Positions 1 through 10,700 of a stretch of DNA of 64,000 bases are shown here, piece after piece. Each line of letters begins with the position of its first letter. The stretch's first letter is position 1. The translations under genes were made by a program, and so were the position numbers. The stretch comes from Tritrichomonas musculus (taxonomy: Eukaryota; Parabasalia; Tritrichomonadida; Tritrichomonadidae): assembly GCA_039105265.1 (NCBI GenBank), contig JAPFFF010000030.1, positions 868,001-932,000 of the forward strand, read 5' to 3'. Below the pieces are notes generated by a model. It was not told the DNA's origin and did no database searches. It worked only from the letters and a program-made list of their open reading frames with translations.

Positions 1-3000
1 ATTGCACTTGAGGAGGTCAGACTTGAACGTGAACTCGCTAAGAAATCGGAACAGGAGCGTATTGAACAGGAACGTCTCCAGAAGCGGGAACGGAAACTCG
101 CTGAGAAGTCGAAACGCGATCGATTGAAACAGAAGCGGGAACAGGAGAAGAAACTGGAGCGTGAAAAGCATCGCAAGATTAGTACTAAGAATTTCGCTAA
201 ACGTATTATACCCGAGGAAACTGTTGAAGAATATATCGATAAGGCCAATGAGGAGTTCGATGCCAACATCCAATTCCACAACACATCATATAATGAACGA
301 CTGAGCAGTTTCGTAAAGTTCCTGAATGATAATTTATTTGTATATCGCACCGGTTTTGATCGCGATTATCATATCAAGGAATCAGATCTTGATACATTCT
401 TCGAGAGACTTGAGACTGAACGAACTAAGGATTACTTCAAGCATTTCGATAGAGATGCTTACAAGATTGAGGACCGCATTGATGAACGCCAGCAATTGAA
501 TACCTGGATTAAGTTCATTCAGCAATTAGATGATGAACACAAAGCATATTCATATTTCAACAAGTATTATCCCGAGTATCTCGATAGAGCTGAAATACAA
601 GATATACTCCGAGACAGGACTAAGGTTACAAAACTGAATCATATTATCGGTAGTAACGCTAGTATTGATGATAACAAAGCACATTCCTATTTCAACAAAT
701 ATTTCCCCGAGTATATCGACAGAACTGAAATACATAATATACCCCGAGACAGGACTAAGGTTACAAAACTGGTCCATATTATCAATGATTCCCCCAAGGC
801 CCCCGAAAATATCGATGATCTCCCCAAGGACCCTGAAAATAATGAAATACTCGATTACCTCAGTGAGTTCGGCCATCAGTTCAAATCGAAACACACCGAT
901 TTCCTCATGGTGAATGAACCTGATAGCTATGATAGGGCTGTTGAGGCTTGGCGATCATATACCAAATATGCTGATAGTGATTCCAATGAGCGTGAGGATA
1001 TCGATACCTATGAACCAATATACATATACTACTTCAACTCGATATCCTCATTGAACTCTATATATGACGGCTTGCAACAGGTCTATAAGCGTGAGGTAAA
1101 ACCATTCAAAATCTATTTCCAACTCTCGGGTGTATTTGAGATCCCCTATGCTGAGAAAGTGTTTGGGTATTCATGTGAATATGCAGCTAGGGAAATCAAT
1201 TGGAACAACTATAAATCGGCTATCCCAATTGTGGTTCGTGATGAGCAATCGCTTGATATCGTGAAGTACTATATTGAATCAGTACTGCACTCATATGAGA
1301 CCTCAACATCTGGAACCAAGTTGATTATGGTAGGATCAGTTTCATTCACGGTATCTCGAATGGTCAAGGTTAGTGGTCCAATCAAGGATTTACCTCCTGA
1401 GATCAAAAATAGCAAATTCATCATCACGGACAACGCCGATGACAATCTATGTTGGTACCGATTTCTGGCTGCATGTCTAGATGACCATCTGGTTGACCCT
1501 GAATCTGGTTGCAATACTAAGAATCGCACACAGGTAGCTAGGAAGCTCCTATGCGAGGATCACAATATAGTGTATTCTACTAAGCCATCTCAAGATGCAA
1601 CCGACCTCCTGAACAACTATCCAGGTACATCAATTGAATCCATGAAGGCATCTGCTGAGAAGCATCACTTGAATGTGGACATCTATGAGTACATGGAGGA
1701 TCTCAAAGTCTATAACCTTCAGGACCAGTGGAAATACAATAGTGATAACTCATTTAGGAAATCCGCATTGCTGTACACCCAAAATCGAATCATCCACATA
1801 ATGTACATCAGGAATGCTGAGAAGCTGACCAACATCCATATCTGTCCAAAGTGTGGTTCATATGCCCATTACGGTCATTACAACATGAGGTGTTTCGAGA
1901 ACCATGTTAAGAACTGTGATGGTGTATTTCGAAAGCGATTCATACCCAATCGTGAACCACTACCATACTGTCCTCATATACTCAGCAATCCGGTGTACGA
2001 ATATTGCTTAGCCTATGGTCTCGACTGGAAACCCAACATATATTACATCACCTACGATTTCGAAACTGTTGAACAGCCTGTGGATACATCTATTGGTTCA
2101 TCTACAACCATCAACTCACGACTGATTCCCCTTAGCGTATCGTCATGTGTCAAATCGCAATCTGGTTGTACCACAAAGCACTTCTCATTAAGAGATTCAT
2201 CTGAGTTCATCATCAAATGGATCGAGTGGTTGTTTGAGCAATCCAAGCAGGTGTATCACGATAAGGTTCAATACATGAAATCCTTCATCAATCAACCAGT
2301 TGACAATCTCAAAACCATTGATCGCAACCTGAATGTGATAACCGTATTTGGATTCAACTCGAGTAGATTCGATAGCAACCTATTCAAGGAGTATCTCAAC
2401 TACAGTTCAGCCAAGCGAAATATGTTCTGGAGTGTTGAACCCAATAGCATCATTGGTACCACATCCTCATTGAAGCAGTTCATATTGAAGTCACCCAAAT
2501 ACGATACCAAGTTGCGATTCATCGATGCACAATCATTTGTCGCTGGTGGTACATTACGACAATTCGGGGTTGATTTTGGGGGAGTTGAGAATAGCTCGAA
2601 GGGTGTGTTCCCATATGAAGCCATCAACACTGAGAACTACAATGAGGTCCTCTCAAAAGCAGAGCCATTTGAGTATGAGGCGTTCTACAGCTATCTCAAC
2701 CAGAAGAATCCATTGACACCAGATGATTACAAACTATATCTCGAGGATGCCAAAAACTATAAAACCCGATGGGACTACCTACTTGCATACAATGATAATG
2801 ATGTTGAGATGATGATCAAACCCATTGACAACCTGATTGCACTCAATGCTCAGTACAATGTGGACCTCATCTCAAACCTATCGCTAAGCAAGAATGCATC
2901 CTGTATCAAGTATGCACTCGCATATAAGGAATTCAATCCAAATGCCGAATACTCCATACAGAATCCCATTAACAAATTCAAACCAAACCTCGATTGGTGG

Positions 3001-4950
3001 CGATTCAAATGCGAGAACTACTATAACCAGGATGTCAAATATAATCTAGCTCATAAGGACAAACCCAGGAACCTCGATAAATGTGTTTGTGAGGAGCAAT
3101 TCGATAAGTTCATGGAGATGTACAACAATCCAGACACAGGCAAGTGCCATCTCTGTGGTGAGCACTTCACATGGACCAACAGACCCACTCTCGATAGAAT
3201 CAATAATGATATCGGTCATGAACTCAGTAACTGTAAACTCGCTTGTGCGGAATGCAACAGACTTCGCAGTCGTGATGACCCCAATATAACCAAACTCCGA
3301 ATTCAGCTGAAGAAGTACTGCAAGATGATGCATCTCCCAACACTCATCAACGATGAACAGGAGTATTACAGCTTACGGAACAACATCACTGGTGGTCTAT
3401 CCAATGTCATGCATCGAGTCAACATCAAGGGTCATACCAAAATAAACCGTTTTAGATACAACGCCGTTGATCACAAGGTAATCTCATATGATACTCCACA
3501 CACGATGACTCATATTGTTGGAGTTGATTTCAACAGCTTATACCCATCTGCATTCAGTTCAACCAAACATGATGCCAATCCATATCACGGGGGAGTCATG
3601 TATATGCCAGGTTCCATGATGGAGCGATTCGAGGTGTACAAGGACGGGGTCAAAAATATGAAGACCTACAACACATGCATGTATATCATCAACAGCCAGA
3701 AGTACCAAGAACACCCCGATTTCCTATTCAAAGCGGAGGTCATGTTGAAATGCCCAATATCCAAAATCAACTACTTCATCAATTTCCCACCTGTATTCCG
3801 CAATTTCGATATCTCCAATGATGAGGCCACAATTGGCCCATATATGCACGACTACATGACTCGCAATAAGCTCCCATCTGTTGACAAAACTGAACGGAAG
3901 CTGACCATGAGTGTTGATACAATGGGTACCTATCAGACATTCTCGAACTACTACCTCTGGTTCCTCCTCGACCATGGACTTGTCATCGAGGATATCAAGA
4001 GTCTCACCAAATACGAGGCTCATCGTGGATTCAACCCATTCGTTAGTGAGTTCATGAAACGCCGTCAGGATATCATCTCTGGAGCTGCTGGGGGAAATGA
4101 GAAGTTCTACAAGATCAGCATGAATGGCTCATATGGGTACGATGGGATGAACACCGAGAAGTTCTCCAAAATCAAGATATGCTCGCGCGATAAGACCTTC
4201 CAGAATATCATCTACGACAACTATGTCAGTGGCACCAAATTGAGTGATGACAACTATCTACTCCAGATGAACCCAAAGAGCTTCAAATGCACGACATGCC
4301 TTCAGGAATCATTCTGGACTCTAGATAATGCCAAATTCTGGTATCTCACATTCATATACGACTTCATGTACAAGTGCCTTGATGTGGAGCGATTCCATTT
4401 CATAGAGGGGGACACTGATAGTGCATATTTTGCGGTTGCTGGTGATGATACCAAGGGGTCCGATCAAGAGTTCAAATACATCATCAAGAATAGGGCATTC
4501 TATGATGAGAACATATATAAGTTCATGCCGAATCCCAATATAAACACAATCGCTGATGAGAAGAAAATACTGGGTCTCTGCATTGAGAAATATGGTGAGA
4601 ATATGATAGCGTTAGCCCCCAAGTGCTACACCATATTTAATAGTGGAGCTGTGACCAAGGCACTCAAACTCAAGGGGGTCTCCCTCAAGAAAAACCGTAT
4701 TACAAGTGATGATTACAAGGACATCATCGACAATGGTGGTGTGAAGGTTGGCAAAAATATCAATCTGCAAATGGTCATGCGCAACAAAATCCAGAGCAAA
4801 ATCAGTGAGATGACGATGTCCAAGATCACGGTAAACAAGAATGCTCTCACCGGGACTCACACCAAAATGATTGTCCTCGCGAACCAATCCTGTGCACCAT
4901 TCATCCACGGACTCACATCAGGGGACTATATTATATGCAATTCGAATTGA
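1..4950 (+). CDS. Polinton protein-primed DNA polymerase B with embedded HNH module (5' end outside window)
   Basis: The frame is open from base 1, so the gene starts upstream of the window. The first ~60 codons are a Lys/Arg/Glu-rich helix, likely coiled coil. In order follow a Cys/His zinc-finger-like stretch (CPKCG, ~1843-1910), the 3'-5' exonuclease Exo I motif (YDFET, ~2053) and Exo III-like YNDNDVEMM (~2792). An HNH endonuclease-like module lies at ~3145-3270 (CHLCGEHF...LDRINND...CAECN). Then come polymerase motif A (DFNSLYPSAF, ~3526), motif B (KISMNGSYGYDG, ~4110) and motif C (GDTDSAYF, ~4408). This is the replicative enzyme of Polintons, which in the family starts synthesis from a protein primer. 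It ends 91 bases before the convergent fibre-like gene. Confidence 0.95.
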   Translation: MALEEVRLERELAKKSEQERIEQERLQKRERKLAEKSKRDRLKQKREQEKKLEREKHRKISTKNFAKRIIPEETVEEYIDKANEEFDANIQFHNTSYNERLSSFVKFLNDNLFVYRTGFDRDYHIKESDLDTFFERLETERTKDYFKHFDRDAYKIEDRIDERQQLNTWIKFIQQLDDEHKAYSYFNKYYPEYLDRAEIQDILRDRTKVTKLNHIIGSNASIDDNKAHSYFNKYFPEYIDRTEIHNIPRDRTKVTKLVHIINDSPKAPENIDDLPKDPENNEILDYLSEFGHQFKSKHTDFLMVNEPDSYDRAVEAWRSYTKYADSDSNEREDIDTYEPIYIYYFNSISSLNSIYDGLQQVYKREVKPFKIYFQLSGVFEIPYAEKVFGYSCEYAAREINWNNYKSAIPIVVRDEQSLDIVKYYIESVLHSYETSTSGTKLIMVGSVSFTVSRMVKVSGPIKDLPPEIKNSKFIITDNADDNLCWYRFLAACLDDHLVDPESGCNTKNRTQVARKLLCEDHNIVYSTKPSQDATDLLNNYPGTSIESMKASAEKHHLNVDIYEYMEDLKVYNLQDQWKYNSDNSFRKSALLYTQNRIIHIMYIRNAEKLTNIHICPKCGSYAHYGHYNMRCFENHVKNCDGVFRKRFIPNREPLPYCPHILSNPVYEYCLAYGLDWKPNIYYITYDFETVEQPVDTSIGSSTTINSRLIPLSVSSCVKSQSGCTTKHFSLRDSSEFIIKWIEWLFEQSKQVYHDKVQYMKSFINQPVDNLKTIDRNLNVITVFGFNSSRFDSNLFKEYLNYSSAKRNMFWSVEPNSIIGTTSSLKQFILKSPKYDTKLRFIDAQSFVAGGTLRQFGVDFGGVENSSKGVFPYEAINTENYNEVLSKAEPFEYEAFYSYLNQKNPLTPDDYKLYLEDAKNYKTRWDYLLAYNDNDVEMMIKPIDNLIALNAQYNVDLISNLSLSKNASCIKYALAYKEFNPNAEYSIQNPINKFKPNLDWWRFKCENYYNQDVKYNLAHKDKPRNLDKCVCEEQFDKFMEMYNNPDTGKCHLCGEHFTWTNRPTLDRINNDIGHELSNCKLACAECNRLRSRDDPNITKLRIQLKKYCKMMHLPTLINDEQEYYSLRNNITGGLSNVMHRVNIKGHTKINRFRYNAVDHKVISYDTPHTMTHIVGVDFNSLYPSAFSSTKHDANPYHGGVMYMPGSMMERFEVYKDGVKNMKTYNTCMYIINSQKYQEHPDFLFKAEVMLKCPISKINYFINFPPVFRNFDISNDEATIGPYMHDYMTRNKLPSVDKTERKLTMSVDTMGTYQTFSNYYLWFLLDHGLVIEDIKSLTKYEAHRGFNPFVSEFMKRRQDIISGAAGGNEKFYKISMNGSYGYDGMNTEKFSKIKICSRDKTFQNIIYDNYVSGTKLSDDNYLLQMNPKSFKCTTCLQESFWTLDNAKFWYLTFIYDFMYKCLDVERFHFIEGDTDSAYFAVAGDDTKGSDQEFKYIIKNRAFYDENIYKFMPNPNINTIADEKKILGLCIEKYGENMIALAPKCYTIFNSGAVTKALKLKGVSLKKNRITSDDYKDIIDNGGVKVGKNINLQMVMRNKIQSKISEMTMSKITVNKNALTGTHTKMIVLANQSCAPFIHGLTSGDYIICNSN

Positions 4951-4954
4951 ATAT

Positions 4955-5036
4955 GGGGTCTGCGGGAAATCCCGTTGACCCGGATTTCATCGTGATAACC
5001 ACTAAATATTGGGTCTGGTAGAATTCTACCACACCC
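4955..5036. repeat. 82-bp hairpin pair, inverted copy of 16244-16324
   Basis: The gap between the convergent ends of the polymerase and fibre-like genes holds two inverted repeats. One is a stem built on CGGGAAATCCCG flanked by GGGTC and GACCC. The other is the perfect 16-base palindrome TGGTAGAATTCTACCA. The reverse complement of the whole block matches 16244-16324 with about a dozen mismatches. Placement between convergent stops suggests a 3'-end or terminator-like role. A recombination role is possible because the two copies are inverted. Confidence 0.75.
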
Positions 5037-5040
5037 AGAA

Positions 5041-7767
5041 TTAGGCCTTAAACACAGCTAATGTGGATCCGTTGATGATACCAGTTATGATGCCCACGGT
5101 CATGCGATTTATTTTTGAGGTTATCGCGGTCTCACCAGTGAGTATCTTCAGTTTATTATCAGCGTTATCGATGAATACCTCATCCCCAATGGAATAGCAT
5201 GAGGAGTCCTCGACCTTAACCATGTAATCCCCATGAGTGGCGAATGTGATACAACCATTGGCTTCATCGATTCTCACGCATATACCAACATACTCCTTCC
5301 AGGTACCAGTGGTCTTCACACTACATATGCAATCAGTGGTGTCAGCTTCAGTGCTAGGGACCCATTTCGAGTCCTCACGATGATATACCTTACCGGTCAT
5401 ATATACTGGGGCTCCAATGACGAAATCGGTGATGGTGTTAACCGATGACTCGATTGGGGAGTAGTGGGTGATGGTAGTTGAACCATTGGATGTAATTGTA
5501 CCTTTTACAACTAAATCTTTTTCAATAATTGTATTATAAATTAAAGTAATATTTCTATCAACATTATTAAGATCATTATTTAAATGTTTACAAGTTATAT
5601 AATTATAACCACCTATTGCTAATGTAACAAATTTATCACTATTATCAGTTCTACTATATCGTAATACTCCATAATTATCACTATTTAATACACCAAACTT
5701 AATAACACATTTATTATCATATGATGAGAAAACAGATAAAACATTACTTGAAGTTGTACAATTAGCTGTCAACGCTCCATCAATAGTTGAATTACCTTCT
5801 TTGGGAACATATTTTTCATCAGATTCGGACTTCAATGCATATTTCCCATCAACATATTTCACCGAAGTGATCATATCATCGCTCACAGGTTGGTTGCTGA
5901 TTAATGTGATAGACGCATCATATATATTGGTCAGTGTATCATCCGCGGCTCTCAATGAGACGACACGTGTACCTACACGAATATCTATTGATTCACTTGA
6001 CTCACTTGACTCACTACTTACTGATTTGTATATGAGATTTGCACCCGTTCGACCAGAATACGTATATTCGGCTTCTTCATATGATGCATCTTCGGCATTT
6101 CGTTTGAACTTCACGATAATATTTTTGGTTGTTAATACCCTTCTGATATAATCATCTGGGATTACACAACCACTATCATTCTGCGCACATTGAATTGTGA
6201 ATCGTTCTGGACTTTCATCAACAACATTCGAGTCTTTGATAAATGGTGATTCGATTTGTGCTCTAATGAAATTATATGCTATAGGATTATTATTTCTATG
6301 TGCTGCAATATACGATACATATACAATTTGTCCATCATCATGACGCCATATTATTCTATCAATGCGTTTGCCATTGCTATCATACCCGTCCAAGCAATCA
6401 AATGTGCTAGTAGAACCATTTGGTTTAAATACTACATCAATATGCATTATATCATCATCTTGATTATCACCCCAATTAACATCAAATACCAAATGAACTC
6501 CAGCATTGGGTAGCTTAGGGGTAATATATGCACCCTCAGATAATTTTGCTGGATATTCAATATTCAATTCAGTGCCATATAGTGCGGTACTCAGTGCAGA
6601 TTCATTAACCAAATCAGTGGGGATCTCAGGGATATCCGTTTTCAATGCATACTCACCTAAGTTCGCAAGCTTCGCATACTTCCCATCAGCTACATCCTTG
6701 GTCTCATACTTATCTAATTCATATGCGAGCTCATCTTCATCGACGAACTTCTCATCAGCCTGGGCGCTAGTATAATATGGTGTCAAGTCAACTGGTTCTG
6801 GGATATCTGTTTTGAGAGCATAAGTGTTCGACACGTATCTCGCCGAATAAGCGTTTTTGTCGGTTGGTTCGACAGTTTTGGTAATTGAACATGACAGTAT
6901 TTCCGGTGTATCACCAGTTCCTGGATTGATTAACTCATGGGAGTTATACAGATACCAAAGACTAGAATCACTTCCTTCCATGCGCAGTATCTGAGAGGGT
7001 AGATTATCATCATCGTCATTGTACGAATAGTCTGCGTGAACATAATGGGCCGTATAGTAACTGTCTGATGATACAATATCCAACCCATATTGCTCAATCA
7101 GTTCATGATATGTGTCGTAGTCCAAATCAGGGATTGTATTATTGACGATTGTGAATTGAATAGTTGTTTGCCCCTCAATAATCTCTGGGATATCGCCTTT
7201 CACTTGATCAATAGCATGGGTTATATCTGTTGTCAAAGCATATGGTTCCAAAGCTGTTGTCAATGCAGATCCATTAACCAAATCTGTGGGTATCTCTGGC
7301 AAGTCCTGAGTCTTCACATACTCACCTAAGTTCGCAAGCTTCGCATATGGTTCCAAAGCAGTACTCAATGAATCACTCGTAACGATGTTCTCAGGGACCT
7401 CAGGTATTTCAGTAGATAGCGCACAGTTTTTGGCGATGTAATCACGTAATTCCCCAATGGCACCATCCACATCTTCACTAGATGCGTACTTCAGCATCTC
7501 CGTATTGAAATCCTCGGTTTTCACATAGTCGAATAGCTGGGTTTGCAAAGCGTATGACTCAAGGTCCTTGGCTAAGGCATATTTTTCGAGATGCTCACCA
7601 ACTGTACTCGTAATGAGTTCCTTGATCTGCTCCTGGTTGGGACCAGTTATATTCGAGCCATTGGACCCATTATGGCACATGCATGCATACTTTTTGATGT
7701 ACTCTATTAGTAACTCGTCAATAGTGGACGCTTTTATAGAAAATCCACTCTGTTCTATACTGAACAT
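5041..7767 (-). CDS. Polinton fibre-like repetitive protein (908 aa)
   Basis: This long protein is built from many short repeats of the form YALKTDIPEIPTDLVN.SALSTALEPYA, especially in residues ~60-420. Such spaced repeats resemble the shafts of phage and adenovirus fibres. The middle contains an AT-richer, Asn/Ser-rich segment (nucleotides ~5505-5805). The C-terminus (last ~150 residues) is Gly/Val-rich and beta-like. A trimeric fibre or attachment role on the virion is inferred from repeat architecture and position in a capsid-bearing element; no specific family was recognised. It starts only 18 bases from the divergent start of the 1,792-aa gene. Its stop is convergent with the polymerase gene across a hairpin-containing gap. 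Confidence 0.7.
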   Translation of the reverse strand: MFSIEQSGFSIKASTIDELLIEYIKKYACMCHNGSNGSNITGPNQEQIKELITSTVGEHLEKYALAKDLESYALQTQLFDYVKTEDFNTEMLKYASSEDVDGAIGELRDYIAKNCALSTEIPEVPENIVTSDSLSTALEPYAKLANLGEYVKTQDLPEIPTDLVNGSALTTALEPYALTTDITHAIDQVKGDIPEIIEGQTTIQFTIVNNTIPDLDYDTYHELIEQYGLDIVSSDSYYTAHYVHADYSYNDDDDNLPSQILRMEGSDSSLWYLYNSHELINPGTGDTPEILSCSITKTVEPTDKNAYSARYVSNTYALKTDIPEPVDLTPYYTSAQADEKFVDEDELAYELDKYETKDVADGKYAKLANLGEYALKTDIPEIPTDLVNESALSTALYGTELNIEYPAKLSEGAYITPKLPNAGVHLVFDVNWGDNQDDDIMHIDVVFKPNGSTSTFDCLDGYDSNGKRIDRIIWRHDDGQIVYVSYIAAHRNNNPIAYNFIRAQIESPFIKDSNVVDESPERFTIQCAQNDSGCVIPDDYIRRVLTTKNIIVKFKRNAEDASYEEAEYTYSGRTGANLIYKSVSSESSESSESIDIRVGTRVVSLRAADDTLTNIYDASITLISNQPVSDDMITSVKYVDGKYALKSESDEKYVPKEGNSTIDGALTANCTTSSNVLSVFSSYDNKCVIKFGVLNSDNYGVLRYSRTDNSDKFVTLAIGGYNYITCKHLNNDLNNVDRNITLIYNTIIEKDLVVKGTITSNGSTTITHYSPIESSVNTITDFVIGAPVYMTGKVYHREDSKWVPSTEADTTDCICSVKTTGTWKEYVGICVRIDEANGCITFATHGDYMVKVEDSSCYSIGDEVFIDNADNKLKILTGETAITSKINRMTVGIITGIINGSTLAVFKA

Positions 7768-7785
7768 TTAATATAAAATAAAGGT
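7768..7785. promoter_or_regulatory. 18-bp divergent start region
   Basis: Only 18 AT-rich bases separate the start codons of the fibre-like gene (minus) and the 1,792-aa gene (plus). If both ATGs are used, the promoters must overlap each other or lie inside the coding regions, with near-leaderless transcripts. The short gap is seen directly; promoter function is inferred. Confidence 0.45.
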
Positions 7786-10700
7786 ATGCTTAGCCGTATT
7801 AGTAAGGAAGTCCAGGATCGCGTAACCCGTGAGCTTCTTATTTATTTAAATTTACGTGAAGTACCAAATGGGCTCATCTATAATATATTGTATGTCATCG
7901 ATAATCCAAGATTGTTCAATGAAGAGGCCAAAGAAATACTCGATGATCTGAAAGCCATGTACGATTCATCTAGAAATGGTAAACCACCTTTAAATAGTGT
8001 TGTTAATGGTACTGCCGCCAAGTTAAGAGATCTGAACCAATATTTGATTGACCCACAGTATAAAATCCCAGATCACTCAACCGAGGAGTTCATTAAGTTT
8101 TTATCTACTGAATTCAGCGCATCAGAGTTTGGCCTCCCTAGTACATTTCTTGGCACCCCTGCTATAACAGAGATCTTCCTGGCTATGAAGCACGTCATCG
8201 AGATGCCAGACATGTACGGTGATGAGATAAAACAGGTAATCAAGGAGATGTTTGAAGCTTGGGATAAATACTACTATTATAAATCAGATGATGCTCACGA
8301 AAAAATTGTGAAGGAAAAGATTAAGCAGTATATCCCCATATACAAAAATATTGAACCATATATGGCACCTCAGCCGATTAGAACTCTTGCTTATTATAAG
8401 ATCCAGGATCACGCAACCCGCGAGGTCATTAAGTTTTTATATAGTGAATGTGGTATATCAGATGAAGTCGTGAATAATATTATACAAGTCCTCACTAATA
8501 TAGAAGTATACGTACCAGAGATAGTAAATGCAATCGATGAGATGAAACGCGCTTGGGAGTCTACCGACTTTAATAATCCTAATCAGGTTGAACGTTTGAA
8601 GCAAAGTCTTATGAATTATGTCACGACTTACTTCAAAGATCCATATTCATATTTATGGACCCAAGCGATTGTTACTAGAGATCAACACCCGACATACCGT
8701 AAGATCCTTGAGTTTTTATCTAGTAAACGCAAAGCATCAGATGAAGAAATCCAAAAGTTGAAATGGGGTATCGAAAATTCATATGCTTACAAAGCAGAAG
8801 GATTACGTATACTCAATGATCTGAAAAGTGCTTGGGAGTCTATTACCAACTTTAATGATCCTAATCAGGTTAAACGTTTGAAGAGTCGGCTTGGTACTCT
8901 CGCCTACGAGTTCTTCACAGATTCGGATTTTTATCTGCAACCCCAAGAGCTTATAAATATCGTTGGTAAAGCCAAGGACCCCACATATCGTGAGCTTCTT
9001 ATGGCTTTACATGACTACGATATATCAGATGAATACATCACTAATATGGTACATGTCATCAATAATCCAGATATGTATAATGATGAGATACTAAATTTCC
9101 TCCGAAACTTGAGAAAAGTGTTCTATGATCACGAACCGATGCGTACAATAGTACCTCATATGCTCGGTTTACTCGATGATCTGAAACTGGATAGTTTTCC
9201 CGGTTTCTTCGCGAGTTATAGTCTGCATAAACATTTGAAACCCAAAGTACCACCCCAACAGGAACCATTAGGGGATATCCCCGGATCGGAACCCAAAGTA
9301 CCACCCAAAGCAAAGCCATTGGCGGACATCCCAGGATCGGAACCCCAACAGGAACCATTAGGGGATATCCCCGGATCGGAACCCCAAGGAGATCCAAGCG
9401 AAGTCCCTAGCGAAGTCCCTATCGCGAAATCATTATGGAATATTCCTGAACCCGAATCTGGCCCGAACCGCGAATTCATTAAGTTTTATACGTTTATACG
9501 TGTATATTTCAAAATACCAGATGAAGACATCACTAATATGAAACATGTCATCACTAATCCAGATGCGTATAATGAGGAGTTAGTAAATGAAGTGCGTAGC
9601 ATGATAGATATTTGGAATACATACGACGATAAGAAACGTGATCGTGAAAAAATTAAAGCAAGACTTAAACCTATTGTCGATACTTTCTTCAGAGACCTGC
9701 GTAAATATTTGGAACCCCAAGGAGATCCAATCCCGAAGTCCCAAGCGAAGCCTCAAGCGAAGTCCAAAGCAAAGCCCAAAGCGGAACCATTAGGGGACAT
9801 TCCAGGATCGGAACCCCAAGCGAAGCCTCAATCGAAATCCAAAGCAAAGCCCCAGTCGAAGTCCAAAGCGAAACCCCAACAGGAACCATTAGGGGACATT
9901 CCAGGATCGGAACCCCAAGCGAAGCCTCAATCGAAATCCAAAGCAAAGCCCAAAGCGGAACCATTAGGGGACATTCCAGGATCGGAACCCCAGTCGAAAT
10001 CCAAAGCAAAGCCCCAGTCGAAGTCCAAAGTACCACCTCAAGCAAAGCCATTAGCGGATATCCCAGGACCGGAACCCAAAGCGGAACCCATCAAAGAGGG
10101 TGATAGTATTGACGTCCAACACCGTAAGCTTCTTGAGTATTTATCTAGTGAATGCGGAGTGTCAGATGAAGACATCACTAATATGACACATGTCATCAAT
10201 AATCCAGAATTATACGTCGATGCGATAGTAAATGCAATCGATAATATGAGGAAAGCTTATGCACGAACCCACTTAAATGATACTAGGTCTGTTGCAAGTT
10301 TGAAGAACCTCCTTAAGCAGAGCGCTTCAATGTATTTCAGAAATCCGAATAAATATTTGAAACCCCAAGGAGATCCAATCCCGAAACCCCAAGCGAAGTC
10401 CAAACCGAAGTCCAAAGCGGAACCCAAAGCACCACCCAAACAGGAACCCCTATCGAAGCCATTAGCGGATATCCCAGGATCGGTACCCCAACCGAAGTCC
10501 AAAGCGGAACCCAAAGTACCACCTCAAGCGAAGTCCCAAGCAAAGCCATTAGGGGATATCCCAGGATCGGTACCCCAACCGAAGTCCAAAGCGGAACCCA
10601 TCGAAGTGGGGGATAGTATTGAAGTCCAACACCGTAAGCTTCTTGAGTATTTATCTAGTGAATGCGGAGTGTCAGATGAAGTCATCAATAAATTAATACA

